Origin: Actinernus sp. WN-2022
Taxonomy: Eukaryota > Cnidaria > Anthozoa > Actiniaria > Actinernidae
Assembly: GCA_030867875.1 (NCBI GenBank)
Contig: JAOWCC010001589.1
Coordinates: 138,047,745-138,111,744, forward strand
Direction: 5' to 3'
Length of the DNA stretch: 64,000 bases
Shown: positions 1 through 10,689 of the stretch, in pieces
Numbering within the stretch: position 1 is the first letter of the stretch
Layout of the letters: each line of letters opens with the position of its first letter
Made by a program: the position numbers and the translations under genes
The notes under the pieces: model-generated
Seen by the model: only the letters and a program-made list of their open reading frames with translations
Databases searched by the model: none
Told to the model about the DNA's origin: nothing

Positions 1-1690
1 CGATTAAGAAATTGCTAGGTATTCTTGCTAGGTATTTTCCAATCGAGATCACATCAGAAGTAATCTCCATTACCCAGAGATTTGGTCTTTGGAAAGTAGG
101 CCGCAAAGACGTACGTCGATATGTTATGACCTTATGACCTGTTATAACGCTGGATGTAAAGTCATATGCATAGTAGACTGAAGTCGTTACCTACCCAACA
201 TGTCGTATAGCTTCTAGCATTGCTGCCTTTGTATCTGCGTTCTCATTATCCGAGTGGTTCGGACTTCTTCGTTCCTTTCGAGTTTTTCTCTTTTCGTTAG
301 CGGTTTAATTTTCGTTCTGCATTTCGGCATCGTAAGTCCAGTTTTCTGTCCGACCACTGCAGACTAGAGAGCGTGTGGCAAGCGTTGTGTATTGATATGT
401 GAACCCTATTATAGCCTGAATTTCAGCCGTCTCCTGAAATTCAGGTTAACTCTATTACAGTTTCCCGCAAATCTCCGAACCCTTTGTCGAGACTACCAGG
501 AGTTCTCGCATCTCATTGGATGGCGGTATCGCAGTATTGACAGATAGACTGAGAGCTAGGTGTTTAGCTGTTTCCAGAACTAAAACGCGAATATCTCGGC
601 TTAGACGTTCTTGCGTATTCTCTATCTTTGAACGAATTATGGAGCTCGGGGTTACAACAGAATGTTCATTGAAATTTGGGAGAGAGCCTCGCCACATATT
701 GAAGAAACAAACGGTGTGCGGCTTTTTCAAAATTCGGAAAGATTAAAAATCCACACACTGTTTTGAAGGCTGCTATGTGTCAATTGACATTATGCAGTTA
801 AATCAGCCATACGCGCTAACGCGTGGCCTGGTAATTCGTCTTCATAAACACTGCCCGTTTTGCATTTCTAGGTCTACTGTTCTTACCGATCTCAAGTAAT
901 TTTCGTCCTTAACAGACCCCCAGCAGAGATTTTAAAGATCTTCAATTCTCTGTCGATATATTTATATGTAAGTTGTCCAAAATACAAAAATATCTAATAT
1001 TTGACTTTCTTAATCAGATGGAAGTCTCCTTTAGTGTCACGTGACATTCCCCAGTTGGTGACGTCATAAAACGAGTTCTTTGAAATGGGGGAAGTTTACA
1101 CAGGAAAATTTGGCCTTGTTTTGCTATCACATTGCTTAAAATGACAATTGCATTGCATTTGCGCCTTTTAAGGTGGTATCGGTCACTTATATTATAAGAT
1201 ATTTTACTTTTTACTATGTCACGTGACCTGTTTCCTTTAATCAATTACTTCCGTTATGATCTGGACATGATTAAAAGGCGCATCGTTCAAGCCCTTATTA
1301 TGAGTCATAGAAGAATGAAGAAAAAAGATTCATTTAAGTTCACTTTACGTACCCCGTTTTTGTCCCAAGGTTTAACCGTTAACGGTCGTTTTCAAGTCAC
1401 GTGACACCACTTTGAAAGATACAAGTAGTTCATATTGTTACAAATACCGATAACAAACAGCCTACCGAGTTTCACAAAGATTGGATGGAAGCCTCCCTTT
1501 AAATAAAAATATGTCAAATTAACAGGCGAGTCAGGCCTTAATATGCTTGAGATTTCACTTTTTTCATAAAAACATCACACAGGCTCATTCTATGGTTTAT
1601 AAGCTTTAAAATGGTATATAGGTTTATGCAGTTTTCCCAAAAACAACGCTCGTAAGAGATTTTTAACGAGAGGCACCCGTGAACCTGCAG
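1..1690. other. No gene recognised; three CACGTG palindromes
   Basis: I see no convincing coding sequence, RNA gene or mobile element here. The open frames are short and show no family resemblance. The one regular structure is a 10-bp palindrome, GTCACGTGAC, at 1036-1045, 1218-1227 and 1396-1405, spaced 182 and 178 bp apart. It contains the E-box CACGTG. Whether this marks a regulatory region or an old degenerate repeat cannot be decided from the sequence. Confidence 0.5.
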
Positions 1691-1779
1691 GGACTGATTA
1701 GTATGTAAGAATCACTCGAAGGTGTTTCTCTACCTTGATGCCTAATTTTATGATGTTGGACTCAGAACTGACAATCGAA

Positions 1780-2450
1780 CCCATAGTCTCGGCAAGAGCA
1801 ACTAGTTCTCCGAAACTGGAAGCTTCGCTGGCTGGACAGGTGTTGAAGAATACGAGTCTGATGAGCTGACCGAAGGTTTTAGTGTTAAAAAGAAGCTGCG
1901 TCCTGAAGGAAAGAGAGCACTTGAGAGGGTTAGAGGAAAAAAACTACAGGAATGTCTCCCACCGCGGAGTCAAACCTTCTCTACACTGGTCTTAATGTGC
2001 GCCCTCCCAGCCTGCATCCCTTTAGTCAGTCCTTTCGTATTCGCCAGACCCAGGCAAGTGACAAGTGTTTCAGCTGCGGGAAAGCTTGGGCGAATTTTCC
2101 AGCATGTTCAAACCGTTACAGAACCAATAGCCGTGTCTCTACCAGCACGACCACAACCAACTGAAGGTGTAGTAGACAAGATCAGAAGTACGAAGATGCT
2201 GTGCAAAGGCTAGGCAAAGATGAGTATATTTTGTCAGAAATTTGTGATTCTTTGACAATGAGCACGTCGGAGCTGCTTGAGCGTAATTCAGCAAACTATT
2301 CTCGAGGGTAATAAAATTCCGTTTTGTACTACTCCCACCCTGCCGCGGTTTAGTAACAATAAGTCAGCATTTCAAAACAGTGAATTCGTATAAAAGGCTA
2401 TTACTGATCTTATAACACAGGAAACCCAAGCTCTGTTTGAGTTTCAAATT
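1780..2450 (+). pseudogene. DIRS-like element relic: ORF1 tail and RT start
   Basis: Broken frames resemble the first part of a DIRS-type (tyrosine-recombinase) retrotransposon. Around 1850-1950 one frame reads EYESDEL followed by a lysine/arginine-rich stretch. Around 2068-2110 a frame reads DKCFSCGKAWANFPAC, which looks like a damaged gag-type zinc knuckle. Around 2325-2440 a frame contains NNKSAFQNSEFV and KAITDLI, as in the stretch leading into DIRS reverse transcriptases. Stops and frame changes occur throughout, so it is a dead copy. The matching RT core resumes at about 3206, with unrelated DNA between. The family call rests on remembered motif similarity only. Confidence 0.5.
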
Positions 2451-3205
2451 ATAAGGGTTTGTATGAGATTTTGGACGAGTATTTGGTTGTATCCGTTAGA
2501 CCAGAAATACTGAAATAAAATCAATGAAATCTCACCTGAAGTCTTTATCTGTTCTTCATTGGGCTCTGTATGCAATTTTAGCGAATTCTTTTGAAATTTT
2601 ACCCCTCGACCTCTCCAACTAAGAAAGAAGGCAAGGACGGACGCAACGGCCATTTCTCGATGCCAATCACTCGAACATCACGCACGAATTTTCATCCCAA
2701 ATCAATGCCAACCGCAACTAAACCTCAAATAATAGCACAACAGTATCTATTCCAGGAGCCTCGTGCCATTTAGTTGAAATAATCCTCATTTCTCGAGCCT
2801 AAATCGAACCTAATTTCAAACAAATCCGCCGTTGGGATTCGTGACTGGGTCAAGTTGGTAACGCTTGACAACGGCTAGCTGCCCAAAGTTCACGGGCTCA
2901 GAACGTAGGTACATACCTTATTTTGAACACGCTTCCATATGAGTTGGCTTATGGTAAAGTGGTTTAGAGCGCACGCTTTTGATCCAACGACCGGAGTTCG
3001 AGTCCTACACCGGGCACTAACGGAGCTTGGGTTTCCTGTGCTTTTAGCTGTTGATTCAGTACTGGAATGCTGCTTCGCCCCTACGGTGGTCAATCCATTG
3101 AGTCTGTTTCGATTCAGTCAAGCGGTAAAAATAGGTTTTTGTTAGGCACCAGATATCCGAATGCTGGCTTATGTTATAAAGATGATGCCAAGACTATATG
3201 CTTGA
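2451..3205. other. Unassigned DNA interrupting the DIRS-like relic
   Basis: This stretch separates the RT beginning (to about 2450) from the RT palm region (from about 3206) of the DIRS-like relic, so it is probably an insertion. No coding sequence is recognised. It contains a tRNA-like stretch (separate entry), so it may be partly a SINE. Confidence 0.3.
2943..3016 (+). repeat. tRNA-like sequence (SINE head or tRNA pseudogene)
   Basis: A D-arm-like stretch TTTAGAGCGCACGC is followed by an anticodon-loop-like CTTTTGATCC and a good B-box, AGTTCGAGTCC (2995-3005). The ends do not pair as an acceptor stem and the first part is distorted. I therefore read it as a tRNA-derived SINE fragment or tRNA pseudogene rather than a working tRNA. 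Confidence 0.3.
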
Positions 3206-3730
3206 ATGTCTGTTAGATCTTTGATATATATTAAATCTGGTTATCACCATATTGAGATTTTCCCGCAAGATCAAGAGTTCTTAGGTTTATCCTGGTCATT
3301 CGGTGATGTAGCTGTTAAATCCGATTTACTGAATGTTGGTTTTGTCCCTAATAAATGGAAAGGTATGTGGTCCCCTGTTCAGCCCCTCAGGTGGTTACGG
3401 TATTCTTGGATCTGAATAAGAATATTTTGTCAATTCCGGAGGAAAAGTTTGATAAGCTGTTATTAGCAATCGATAAGGCACTTGCATGCCTGTAGCATTT
3501 GTTGGCCACACAGCTGGCTTCCGTAACGATAACTATTATTTCTAACACGCTTGTATTTGGTAGTATTTGTAAATTTATGACTAAAACACTATACATAGGG
3601 TAATCGATGCTAGACAAGGGTGGGATTCCATTGTAATTCTGGACGCTAATTCTTGTAATTACAGTTTTGGAAGCGTAACACACACGAATAAAAATGACTT
3701 TGGTTGCGCGAAATAGTGCCACAATGGCAA
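3206..3730 (+). pseudogene. DIRS-like reverse transcriptase / RNase H relic
   Basis: One frame contains KSGYHHIEIFPQDQEFLG and then LSWSFGD, the typical start of the DIRS/Ngaro RT palm. It jumps directly to SDLLNVGFVPN and WSPVQPL, so the catalytic YLDD-type block is missing through an internal deletion. After a frameshift near 3410, LSIPEEKFDKLLLAIDKAL and IISNTLVFGSICKFMTKTL match the RT-to-RNase H linker of the same family. Several stops and shifts make it non-functional. It continues the relic that starts near 1780. Confidence 0.6.
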
Positions 3731-3869
3731 ACTCGTGGATGTTTAAATTTAGTGCGTATTAGTGTGTTAGCACGTGGGTTGCCTGTGTTAAGGGATGCAG
3801 TCTCAACGTTTGGCCACAAAATTTCTACTATTAGTTCAAACATACCAAATGTCTTCTACACGGATATGT

Positions 3870-4440
3870 CTTATATATACCTATATCTGAAATTCATAGT
3901 CACAATACCAGGTATGCTAAGAATAAGAATTTCTATAGACCGCAAGCGAAAACTACTATGGCATGACTACTTTCAAGTTTTCTTTATCCTAAATCTGGCA
4001 ATCGATCCCCACAGAAATTAAATGTCTAAGCTACTCTCAGTTTAAGAAACACTATAAAATATATCTTCTCAAAGCACAATTGCCCTAGTTATGTGTTAGG
4101 TATTAGTGTTTGTTGATAATATTATTAGTTAATAAGTTTAATATATTCGCTTTGAAAAATTGGTATCCTATTCTTTAGATAATCTTGCTAATCCTAATCC
4201 TAATAGGAGCTATCGAGGCTTAAGTCAACCGCAGTTCTAATATCTTTAACCTGTATTTTACTTTCTCCTGTGGCAGTGGTTAACTCGAAAGCTTCGGCTC
4301 CTTTAACCACTGCACACTCTCCTCCTGTTACTACCAATATTTAATACTATCTTTTATGTATCCTCCTCCTAAATATAATGTTTATCATACTCTTCGAAAT
4401 TGTAATTGTAGTACATAGAGTGGAAAATAAAGAAAACTGA
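3870..4440 (+). pseudogene. Non-LTR retrotransposon 3' end (ORF2 tail and 3' UTR)
   Basis: Frames at 3880-4080 contain IHSHNTRYAKNKNFYRP, then (after a shift) a degenerate IWQSIPTEIK and LKAQLP before a stop. This is the common C-terminal end of LINE ORF2 proteins of the CR1/L2/Rex-like type. Non-coding sequence follows, ending near 4440 in a short GAACTGAAACTGA tail. Frameshifted and truncated at the 5' side. Confidence 0.6.
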
Positions 4441-4519
4441 ACTGAAACTGAGAGGCTCTGGATTATCAGCAAATTAAAACTCTGGATTACTAAAAACAGT
4501 CAGCATTTATTCAATATTT

Positions 4520-5445
4520 TTTTTTATGGGAAAAGACTCTTTAATTTTCAAGTTCTGGCGCAGTAAAGTACAACATGCTTTCAAACTTGCAAAACAACAC
4601 TACTATGAGGATAAAGTAATTCATTTTGCCAAGTATAACTCAAACAAAAAGATAAAACTACTGACCGGCCAGGACGGTCATCAAGAATGGTATCATCAGT
4701 TTTTGAATGCTGAAATTAAGACCACATTAGTTTTGGCTAATGAGATCAATAACTTGAATTTCAGGCTTCGTGATTACAGAGCAGTTTGCGCCCTTGACTC
4801 CTGTTAAGGCCCAACTTATTACTATTCCACCAGAATTGTTTGTCTCACATAGGGAAGCTGGCATCTCCAGCAGGGTCCTAAGGAGTTCGCCCCCGAGATT
4901 GCTCCAGTTATCCAGGATATATATACAATCAGTCAGTCAGAGAGGGCTATGTTCCTGACTCCTTGAAGCGGTCAATTGTTTCTCCTATTCCTAAGATTTC
5001 ATCGCCGCAAGATATACACTCTGACCTCGCCTATATATATCACTATCTAGTTGTCTTGCTAAAGTACTGCATGGGGGGTTTTACTCATAAGAGACTACTT
5101 AACCAGGTTGGCCGGGATATTGACCCATGGCAGTTCGCACGTAAGGGACACTCGACCACTTTGAACCACTCATGCGCTAATTTACCTGCTGCAAGCTATC
5201 TACGACGTTGCGGACACTGGGAATAATTCTGCTTCCGGATTAGATCCTTACTGGATTAGATTCTTCCTAACAAACAGAATTGGTAACTCTCTCTCCGCCT
5301 GGAGACATACTTATGGTGGAGTTCCTCAGGGAACAAAGCTTGAAGTAACACTTTTTGCTAATAAAAATGATAAATAGACTTCTTAGGGACTGGTAACTTA
5401 GATATAAATACGTTCATGACACTCGTTATACGTATTAATAATATA
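4520..5445 (+). pseudogene. Non-LTR retrotransposon ORF2 fragment (linker to RT palm)
   Basis: Several frames in order match a LINE ORF2. At 4526-4760 the endonuclease-to-RT linker includes LTGQDGHQEWYHQFL. At 4770-4900 PPELFVSHREA appears. At 4963-5170 SIVSPIPKISSPQDI and QFARKGHSTT match RT motifs. At 5265-5350 FLTNRIGNSLSAWRHTYGG and VPQGTKL are RT palm motifs. At least four frameshifts or stops separate these pieces and the YADD block is lost. It starts directly after the tail of the LINE fragment ending near 4440, so two LINE remnants abut. Confidence 0.65.
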
Positions 5446-6245
5446 CATGAAAAAATGCTCAATTCTGATAAGTTGAGGGCAATGCAATTTCAAGGAAACA
5501 CAGTGCAGAAAAAAGGAAACATAGTGCCGAAAAAAGGAAAACGATGCAAATTTCTTTGGAAAGCAATGAAACATTTCCTTTCGACTTCTGAGAACACTCG
5601 AACACGAATTGCTACCAAATTGTATTCTATTGTATTGTATTGTGTTGCGTTCTATTGTTGTATTGAATTGTATTGTGTTGTATTCTATTGTATTTTTGGT
5701 AAAAATTCGTGTCGTCCTACATAAAGGGATTGCCACAATTTGAATGAATTTGAAAGTGTGAACTACTATGGTTTGTTGACTGAATAAATTACTTTGTCAC
5801 ATGACTCGCCAACGTCACTTCCTGACAATTTATATTATTAATGTATATTATTAATAAGTAATCATACGGTTTTCTCGTGCAATTTGGGATTAATTTTGAT
5901 ACTCTTTGAAAAACCCATGCCACTCGTGCAAATTAATCCCAAATTGCACTCGAAACCGTATGATTACCTATACAAATAAACGAGGTACCCGGTCCCGAAG
6001 CTGTGTATTGTGCTAATGTACTTAGGTTATTAAAACGTTTTATACTCGGTTCACAGAGTGAATATATTTAGTTTAATAGTGCTTATATTTTAAAAGTCCT
6101 TAACTTAGAATACGATGACTTTAGTAGTTTCTTATATTCGTAGCTGGACTAGTTATTTTATCAAATTAGTTTTCCTAATTAATCCGCTATGTTATCTCTT
6201 AGGGCTCCAGTTGATTGTAGTGAAATATTGTATAAAAATATTTAT
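5446..6245. repeat. Pentanucleotide-rich stretch and small palindrome
   Basis: 5620-5696 is an imperfect TGTAT/TATTG pentanucleotide microsatellite, which gives spurious open frames on both strands. 5857-5896 and about 5928-5967 form an inverted repeat (arms near 40 bp with mismatches, beginning GTAATCATACGGTTT), a short palindromic element. Nothing else is recognised. Confidence 0.5.
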
Positions 6246-6249
6246 TTTA

Positions 6250-6417
6250 CTGAAGGTAATTGGCAAAGGCCAATACTATACTACGTGTGGGCTTAAGTCT
6301 TGGCGTTACCAAGCAGCAAAGTTATGGAATGCTCTCCCAAACACAGCGCGACTGGCAACCTGCTACAAAGCTTTTAGAAAATGCGGTACTGACATTGATT
6401 TTAATGGTTTCAGTTAA
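6250..6417 (+). pseudogene. Non-LTR retrotransposon ORF2 C-terminal fragment
   Basis: A frame ending at a stop at 6415-6417 contains TTCGLKSWRYQAAKLWNALP followed by LATCYKAFRK. The pattern of a Lys/Arg-rich turn, A-K-L-W-N-A-L-P and then a terminal F-R-K helix is the standard end of LINE ORF2 proteins. Only about 55 residues remain and no RT core is attached. The 3' flank is AT-rich. Confidence 0.6.
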
Positions 6418-9400
6418 ATTTTTACTCATCACTACCTTAGCGCATTCGTCAGTAACACTCGCATATTCAGTATTTTTATTCAAAAGTGATTTTTTTTACT
6501 AAGCAATTTTACTTATACAGATTACATATTAGGATTTTAAATATATATATAAAGTAACCTCAGTATTTAAATGCACTCTAAATATTTACTGTTAGGTCGA
6601 ATATTTGCAGAACATAACATATCTCCTGGTCGGCGGAAAGAGAACGGGAAATAATCATGCCGAAGTTTCAGGTCCGAAGCGTGAATTCAGAGCTATTTTT
6701 GAAGCTGCTGTTAGGAGATCTTCTGATGACCTAAAATATCGAAATAGCCCATGTAGAGGAGACATGATTACACATGATCTGTGGATTCAGGGCCACTATC
6801 AATCTGATCAATTCGTTTGAAACTTTGACATACTACATTTTTTTGTCAGTGATTTTTGTGGTTCTTTCTCGGAGTAAGAAACCCTAATATTTGAATTACA
6901 AATCATCTTCAGCCGTGTCTAAGAATACAATAAATACAATAATAATAATTAGTGTATGCTAATGAAAGCAAGATAAAAGTTCTAAAAAAGCGGTCATCGG
7001 TAGTGAAATCCCTCGTGACATGATAGTGGTGAGGGTTAGGCCGGATTTGGTTTAAAATCAGGGTTAGGGTTTGTTTCGATTCTTCCCAAGCGCTAATTAT
7101 TTTTTATATAGTCGAGGGTGGCGCACTTGTGAGTATTTTCGTTCTAAAAATTTCTAAGCAGTCTAAGTGTCGCTTTAATTTGTACTTTCAGGAACCCCAC
7201 AAGTTTGGGTTTCTTACACCGAGAAAATACCATTTTTGTCAGTGATTCTAAACATATGTTCTAAACCAACAACCAGAGCGATGAAAACATTCAGCTCGAT
7301 ATCAGTGCATAGCAGTTATCCCGTTCTGCCTCTGTGAAGTCTGAACTGATCAGTGTTATTAGACTGATATAACGTTTCAAAGAGCAGAATGAAAGGATTC
7401 ATATGTTCAGAGCTGACTGCACAGATTGCACAAGAGCCTGGCTTATAGTTATATACGATTCAACAATTAACGTACGATTCAACAATTAACGTACGATTCG
7501 ACTGTCGAATCGTTTCATTTAACTGCTGTGTGTAATGTTTATTTTTAGCTGATCCCGATGGGAAGAAATTCAGAAACTGCTGTTGTTTGGAGCTGCAAAT
7601 CAGTAATAAACAGTTTCGTCAGACTTATACGATTTAAATAGCACAGAAAATAGACTTAAGAATGAAAGAATGCAACAATAATAAAACATTCAGTGATGCG
7701 AAACCAAGAATTATCGAATATTACCTTTCATAAAAGCATTCACTAAAGAAATTATACCATAAAACAGGATCCCGCCGAACCTTGAATAAAACTGGATAAG
7801 AGAATTTCAAGTGGAATAACTAAGAGTTTATTAGAAAATTTTAGAATCGTTTAGTACCCTAAAATTTGGCAATTATATGGGGTACGTTGATTTCTACCGT
7901 TTCTTAATCAAAATAATTTAAAAATGTATTATGATTTGTTGTCAATAAATTTATAAATTGTATAAACCTTTTAGCTATTTTAATCTCTTCAATTTTCCGC
8001 GAAACAGCGTTGAAAAATAGCGTTGAATTCTTGCTTCGCAGATGAAATTCGGCATGATAGTTCCGTCCGGGTTCAGTTCTGTTAACGTGAACATTAATTC
8101 ATAACTAATCAGGAAAAATATTTGACCAAAACAGTGCATTTTAATGAACTTACCCCTTACCCATAATGCACCCGATATAGTTATATAGTTGAGGTGCGGG
8201 GGGTCAAAGTTTTTGCACTTTGCTGTATATATGTATATGTATGTGTGTATGTATATGTGTATACAGTCAATCCCAAAAAGGTTGTCCAGCAGAATATAAT
8301 ATAATACTATAATATCCATTGTTTTGGGCTACTGTCTAGGCCAAAACAATAGACCAAAGCAATAGATATTAAAGTATATATATATATATATTATATACAC
8401 TGAAACAAGAAAACTCTGCAAAAGACTTACATATATCATATATATATATCCTTTATATTTCCATCAAACTTTCTTGACAGTTGTTGCTTTGATAGGCACA
8501 AAGAAAGATAATAGGCTTTGTTTTCCTTTGTGTTTGACGGTAACGAAGTAGCAAGTTCAACCGTGATTTTGGCATGCAATGTTTTGATCACACATTTTCA
8601 AGAGCAAAAGCGGTAGCCGGTCAGTCGCCTTTCTTTTGTTGCTCAATAATCTAAAGGCCGGTTTACATGACGCGTTTACTGATCCCGGGGCAAAATGTGT
8701 CACGAGAGGAAAATGAGTTATTTTGTATCTTTTTATACAGAAATGACTTTAAAGTATATCCGAATCGTTATTGCAAGAAAATTGCGGCTTTTGAACTGAT
8801 CCAAAATACCCGTGTTGAACCAAAAGAATTAGTTTTGATTTTTTTTATTAGTACTACTACACAAATTTTTGCACCCATCTACCCATAATTTAATAATATA
8901 GAAATGAACGAAGGATATTTTAGTTTTTATTTTGTTAAAAAACGGTGCAGCGTTTAATGTTCTCGATTGAAACTCCGAAGCCACTTTGCGAATTTAAACA
9001 AAATGTCATAAGTTTTAAGATTTTTGCCTGATTCTGCTCAAATGTTCACAAATAGTACACAATTTATTGATACAACTGATAATGTCAAAATCTTGACCTA
9101 CAATTGACGTAATTGTGACGTAAGTGAACCCCACTTTTTTGACATTTTGAGCCTTTACTCGAAATCTGGTCGAATGATTTCTTTCTTGAAAACAACACAA
9201 TGAATTGGTCTCTGAATTTCTCACCACCTTACTAACGTTATCAAAGTTGAAATGACCGTAGCTTTCTGTCAATAGAAGTGATTAGAATCCAAACTGATTA
9301 AAAGTATTCCCCAAAGCTTACAAAATCTTGATGCCAAATATAATTGTACTAGCGAAAACAGAAAAAGGGTTGTGAATATTTCTAGTTTCGAGAGTAAAAA

Positions 9401-9520
9401 AGTCGAAAAATGGCAAAACCTCGAAATCTACAAATTTCAGATTTCCTAACTGAAAACTCCAGAAAAACTCCTCTTTGAAAAGTTATATCTCCAATTGTAG
9501 ATATTCCTCAGCGATAGGAT
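6418..9520. other. AT-rich DNA without a recognised gene
   Basis: No open frame resembles a known family. Small structures are a 22-bp direct repeat (TACGATTCAACAATTAACG) around 7453-7500, a TA/TATG microsatellite at 8221-8262, a short inverted repeat of GCCAAAACAATAG around 8310-8352, and TA-rich runs at 8376-8450. I see nothing else in this 3.1 kb. Confidence 0.5.
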
Positions 9521-9524
9521 TTGG

Positions 9525-9753
9525 TGTGCGGTTGACTATTAAAATGGATGGCTACCTCGCAAGTCTTCTTATTAGTCTTCATATGAGACTTATGATTACG
9601 GAACCTAACCTTAAGTTCAGTACTTGTTGAACCAACAATATGTTGGTTCAACAAGTACTGAACTTAAGGTTAGGTTCCGTAATCATAAGTCTCATATGAA
9701 GACTAATAAGAAGACTTGCGAGGTAGCCATCCATTTTAATAGTCAACCGCACA
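9525..9753. repeat. 113-bp palindrome in PLE coding DNA
   Basis: Positions 9525-9637 and 9641-9753 are exact reverse complements by eye, separated by three bases (ATA). The right arm is coding sequence of a PLE GIY-YIG endonuclease on the plus strand, and the left arm is the same segment inverted. The lack of mismatches implies a recent event or ongoing conversion. A snap-back replication or reverse-transcription product is a natural explanation. Confidence 0.9.
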
Positions 9754-10340
9754 ATCTTTCTGATTTTGAATTTATTGGTATCGAACAAATTTTTAAATAC
9801 TAATAATCAGGACAAAGTCCTCTTGACTAGGGAGGTTTTTTGGAGTGCTCAATTATGGACACTCAACCCACATGGACTTAACAAGAGACAAGAATTCAAT
9901 TCGAAGAACCGCATTAGATACAATTAGTCTGCCGTTCTTCCGCCTTTGTTGCCATCGAGTTTGTACTACACTCACACCATTTGTCTATTGTTGCCCGTGT
10001 TTTGAGAGTGCATTTTTCTGCACACCACTAGCTTTTGATAGCCTATTCTTATACATGCCACTGTGCATATGGAGACTAAATTAGATTACTATTGTAAGAT
10101 TTTGTTTAGCATAAGTCACGGCATATTTTTGTATTTTTATCTTTCTTCTTAATTAGGTTTCTTTCGCCATATTTTTATCACATGTACAGAGTCTGTTGTA
10201 TCCATTGTTTGTATTGTATTTTACACTATAAATATCTTGGATTTTAGTTTTAGTTTAGTTCCAAGTATTTTTAAATTTGTACTTAGCATTGAAAAAGGCC
10301 GAAGGCCGAAACGTCTGATTAAATTTATGGACCAGTGAGG
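9641..10340 (+). mobile_element. Penelope-like element 3' end (GIY-YIG fragment)
   Basis: The plus strand from 9641 encodes the last part of a PLE GIY-YIG nuclease: VGSTSTELKVRFRNHKSHMK, then CEVAIHFNSQPHNLSDFEF, and after a frameshift near 9800 a degenerate W-x-A-Q-L-x-T-L-N-P-H-G-L-N-K-R-Q-E-F end near 9925. The GIY half of the motif and the whole reverse transcriptase are missing. About 370 bp of 3' untranslated DNA lead to a hammerhead-like motif at about 10286-10325. The inverted partial copy in the left palindrome arm is usual PLE behaviour. The same protein family occurs at 11.1-12.3 kb. Confidence 0.75.
10286..10325 (+). ncRNA. Degenerate hammerhead-like motif of PLE
   Basis: The stem II hairpin GGCC-GAA-GGCC followed by GAAACGTC is intact. 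That part matches the GAA(A) core strand and a GTC cleavage triplet. The partner core, expected as CTGATGA, reads TTGAAAA, so the ribozyme should be inactive. It lies downstream of a PLE coding relic, as expected for a PLE terminal repeat. Confidence 0.55.
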
Positions 10341-10435
10341 AGTTCGTCGAGTCACTTCATTTTACTATTTAATCTACTCTTCAAGTGTACAAGCGTCTTG
10401 TATCCAGTTGGATCCTCCTAGCTAGCGACATCATC

Positions 10436-10467
10436 GTTGGAAAGCCAAGTTTACTTTATTCATTCCC

Positions 10468-10498
<31 letters not shown>

Positions 10499-10553
10499 CA
10501 TAGACATATATATATATATATATTTACATAGACATACATGTATATATATATAT
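10436..10553. repeat. TA microsatellites
   Basis: Three (TA)n runs are separated by TTTACATAGACATA-type spacers. They border the inverted satellite fragment and mirror the (TA)n run that follows the satellite array at 19.26 kb. Confidence 0.85.
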
Positions 10554-10680
10554 ACAATCATCCACATCTGTCCAATTCGCTAGGTTGAACAAACATGGAA
10601 TCATGATACAATGCGCCATCTCGGCTATCACCATAATGGCTTTATGGCAACTCTGCACTTTGGACACAGGATGTACGGAT
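10554..10680 (-). repeat. Inverted partial copy of the 280-bp satellite unit
   Basis: These 127 bp are the reverse complement of the part of the 280-bp unit running from TCCGTACATCCTGTG to GGATGATTG. The main array is 12.85-19.26 kb on the plus strand. This single fragment sits just outside the 3' end of the minus-strand PLE copy, at the mirror position of the array relative to the plus-strand PLE copy, and is bordered by TA runs on both sides. Confidence 0.9.
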
Positions 10681-10689
10681 CATATATAT

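Noticed and set aside
2943..3016. Functional tRNA gene
   Set aside because: The B-box is good but the acceptor stem does not pair and the D-arm is distorted; retained only as a tRNA-like repeat.
5398..5736. Overlapping frames of more than 100 codons on both strands
   Set aside because: They run through a TGTAT/TATTG microsatellite, giving low-complexity CIELYCVVFYC-like translations on one strand and NTIQYN-like ones on the other.
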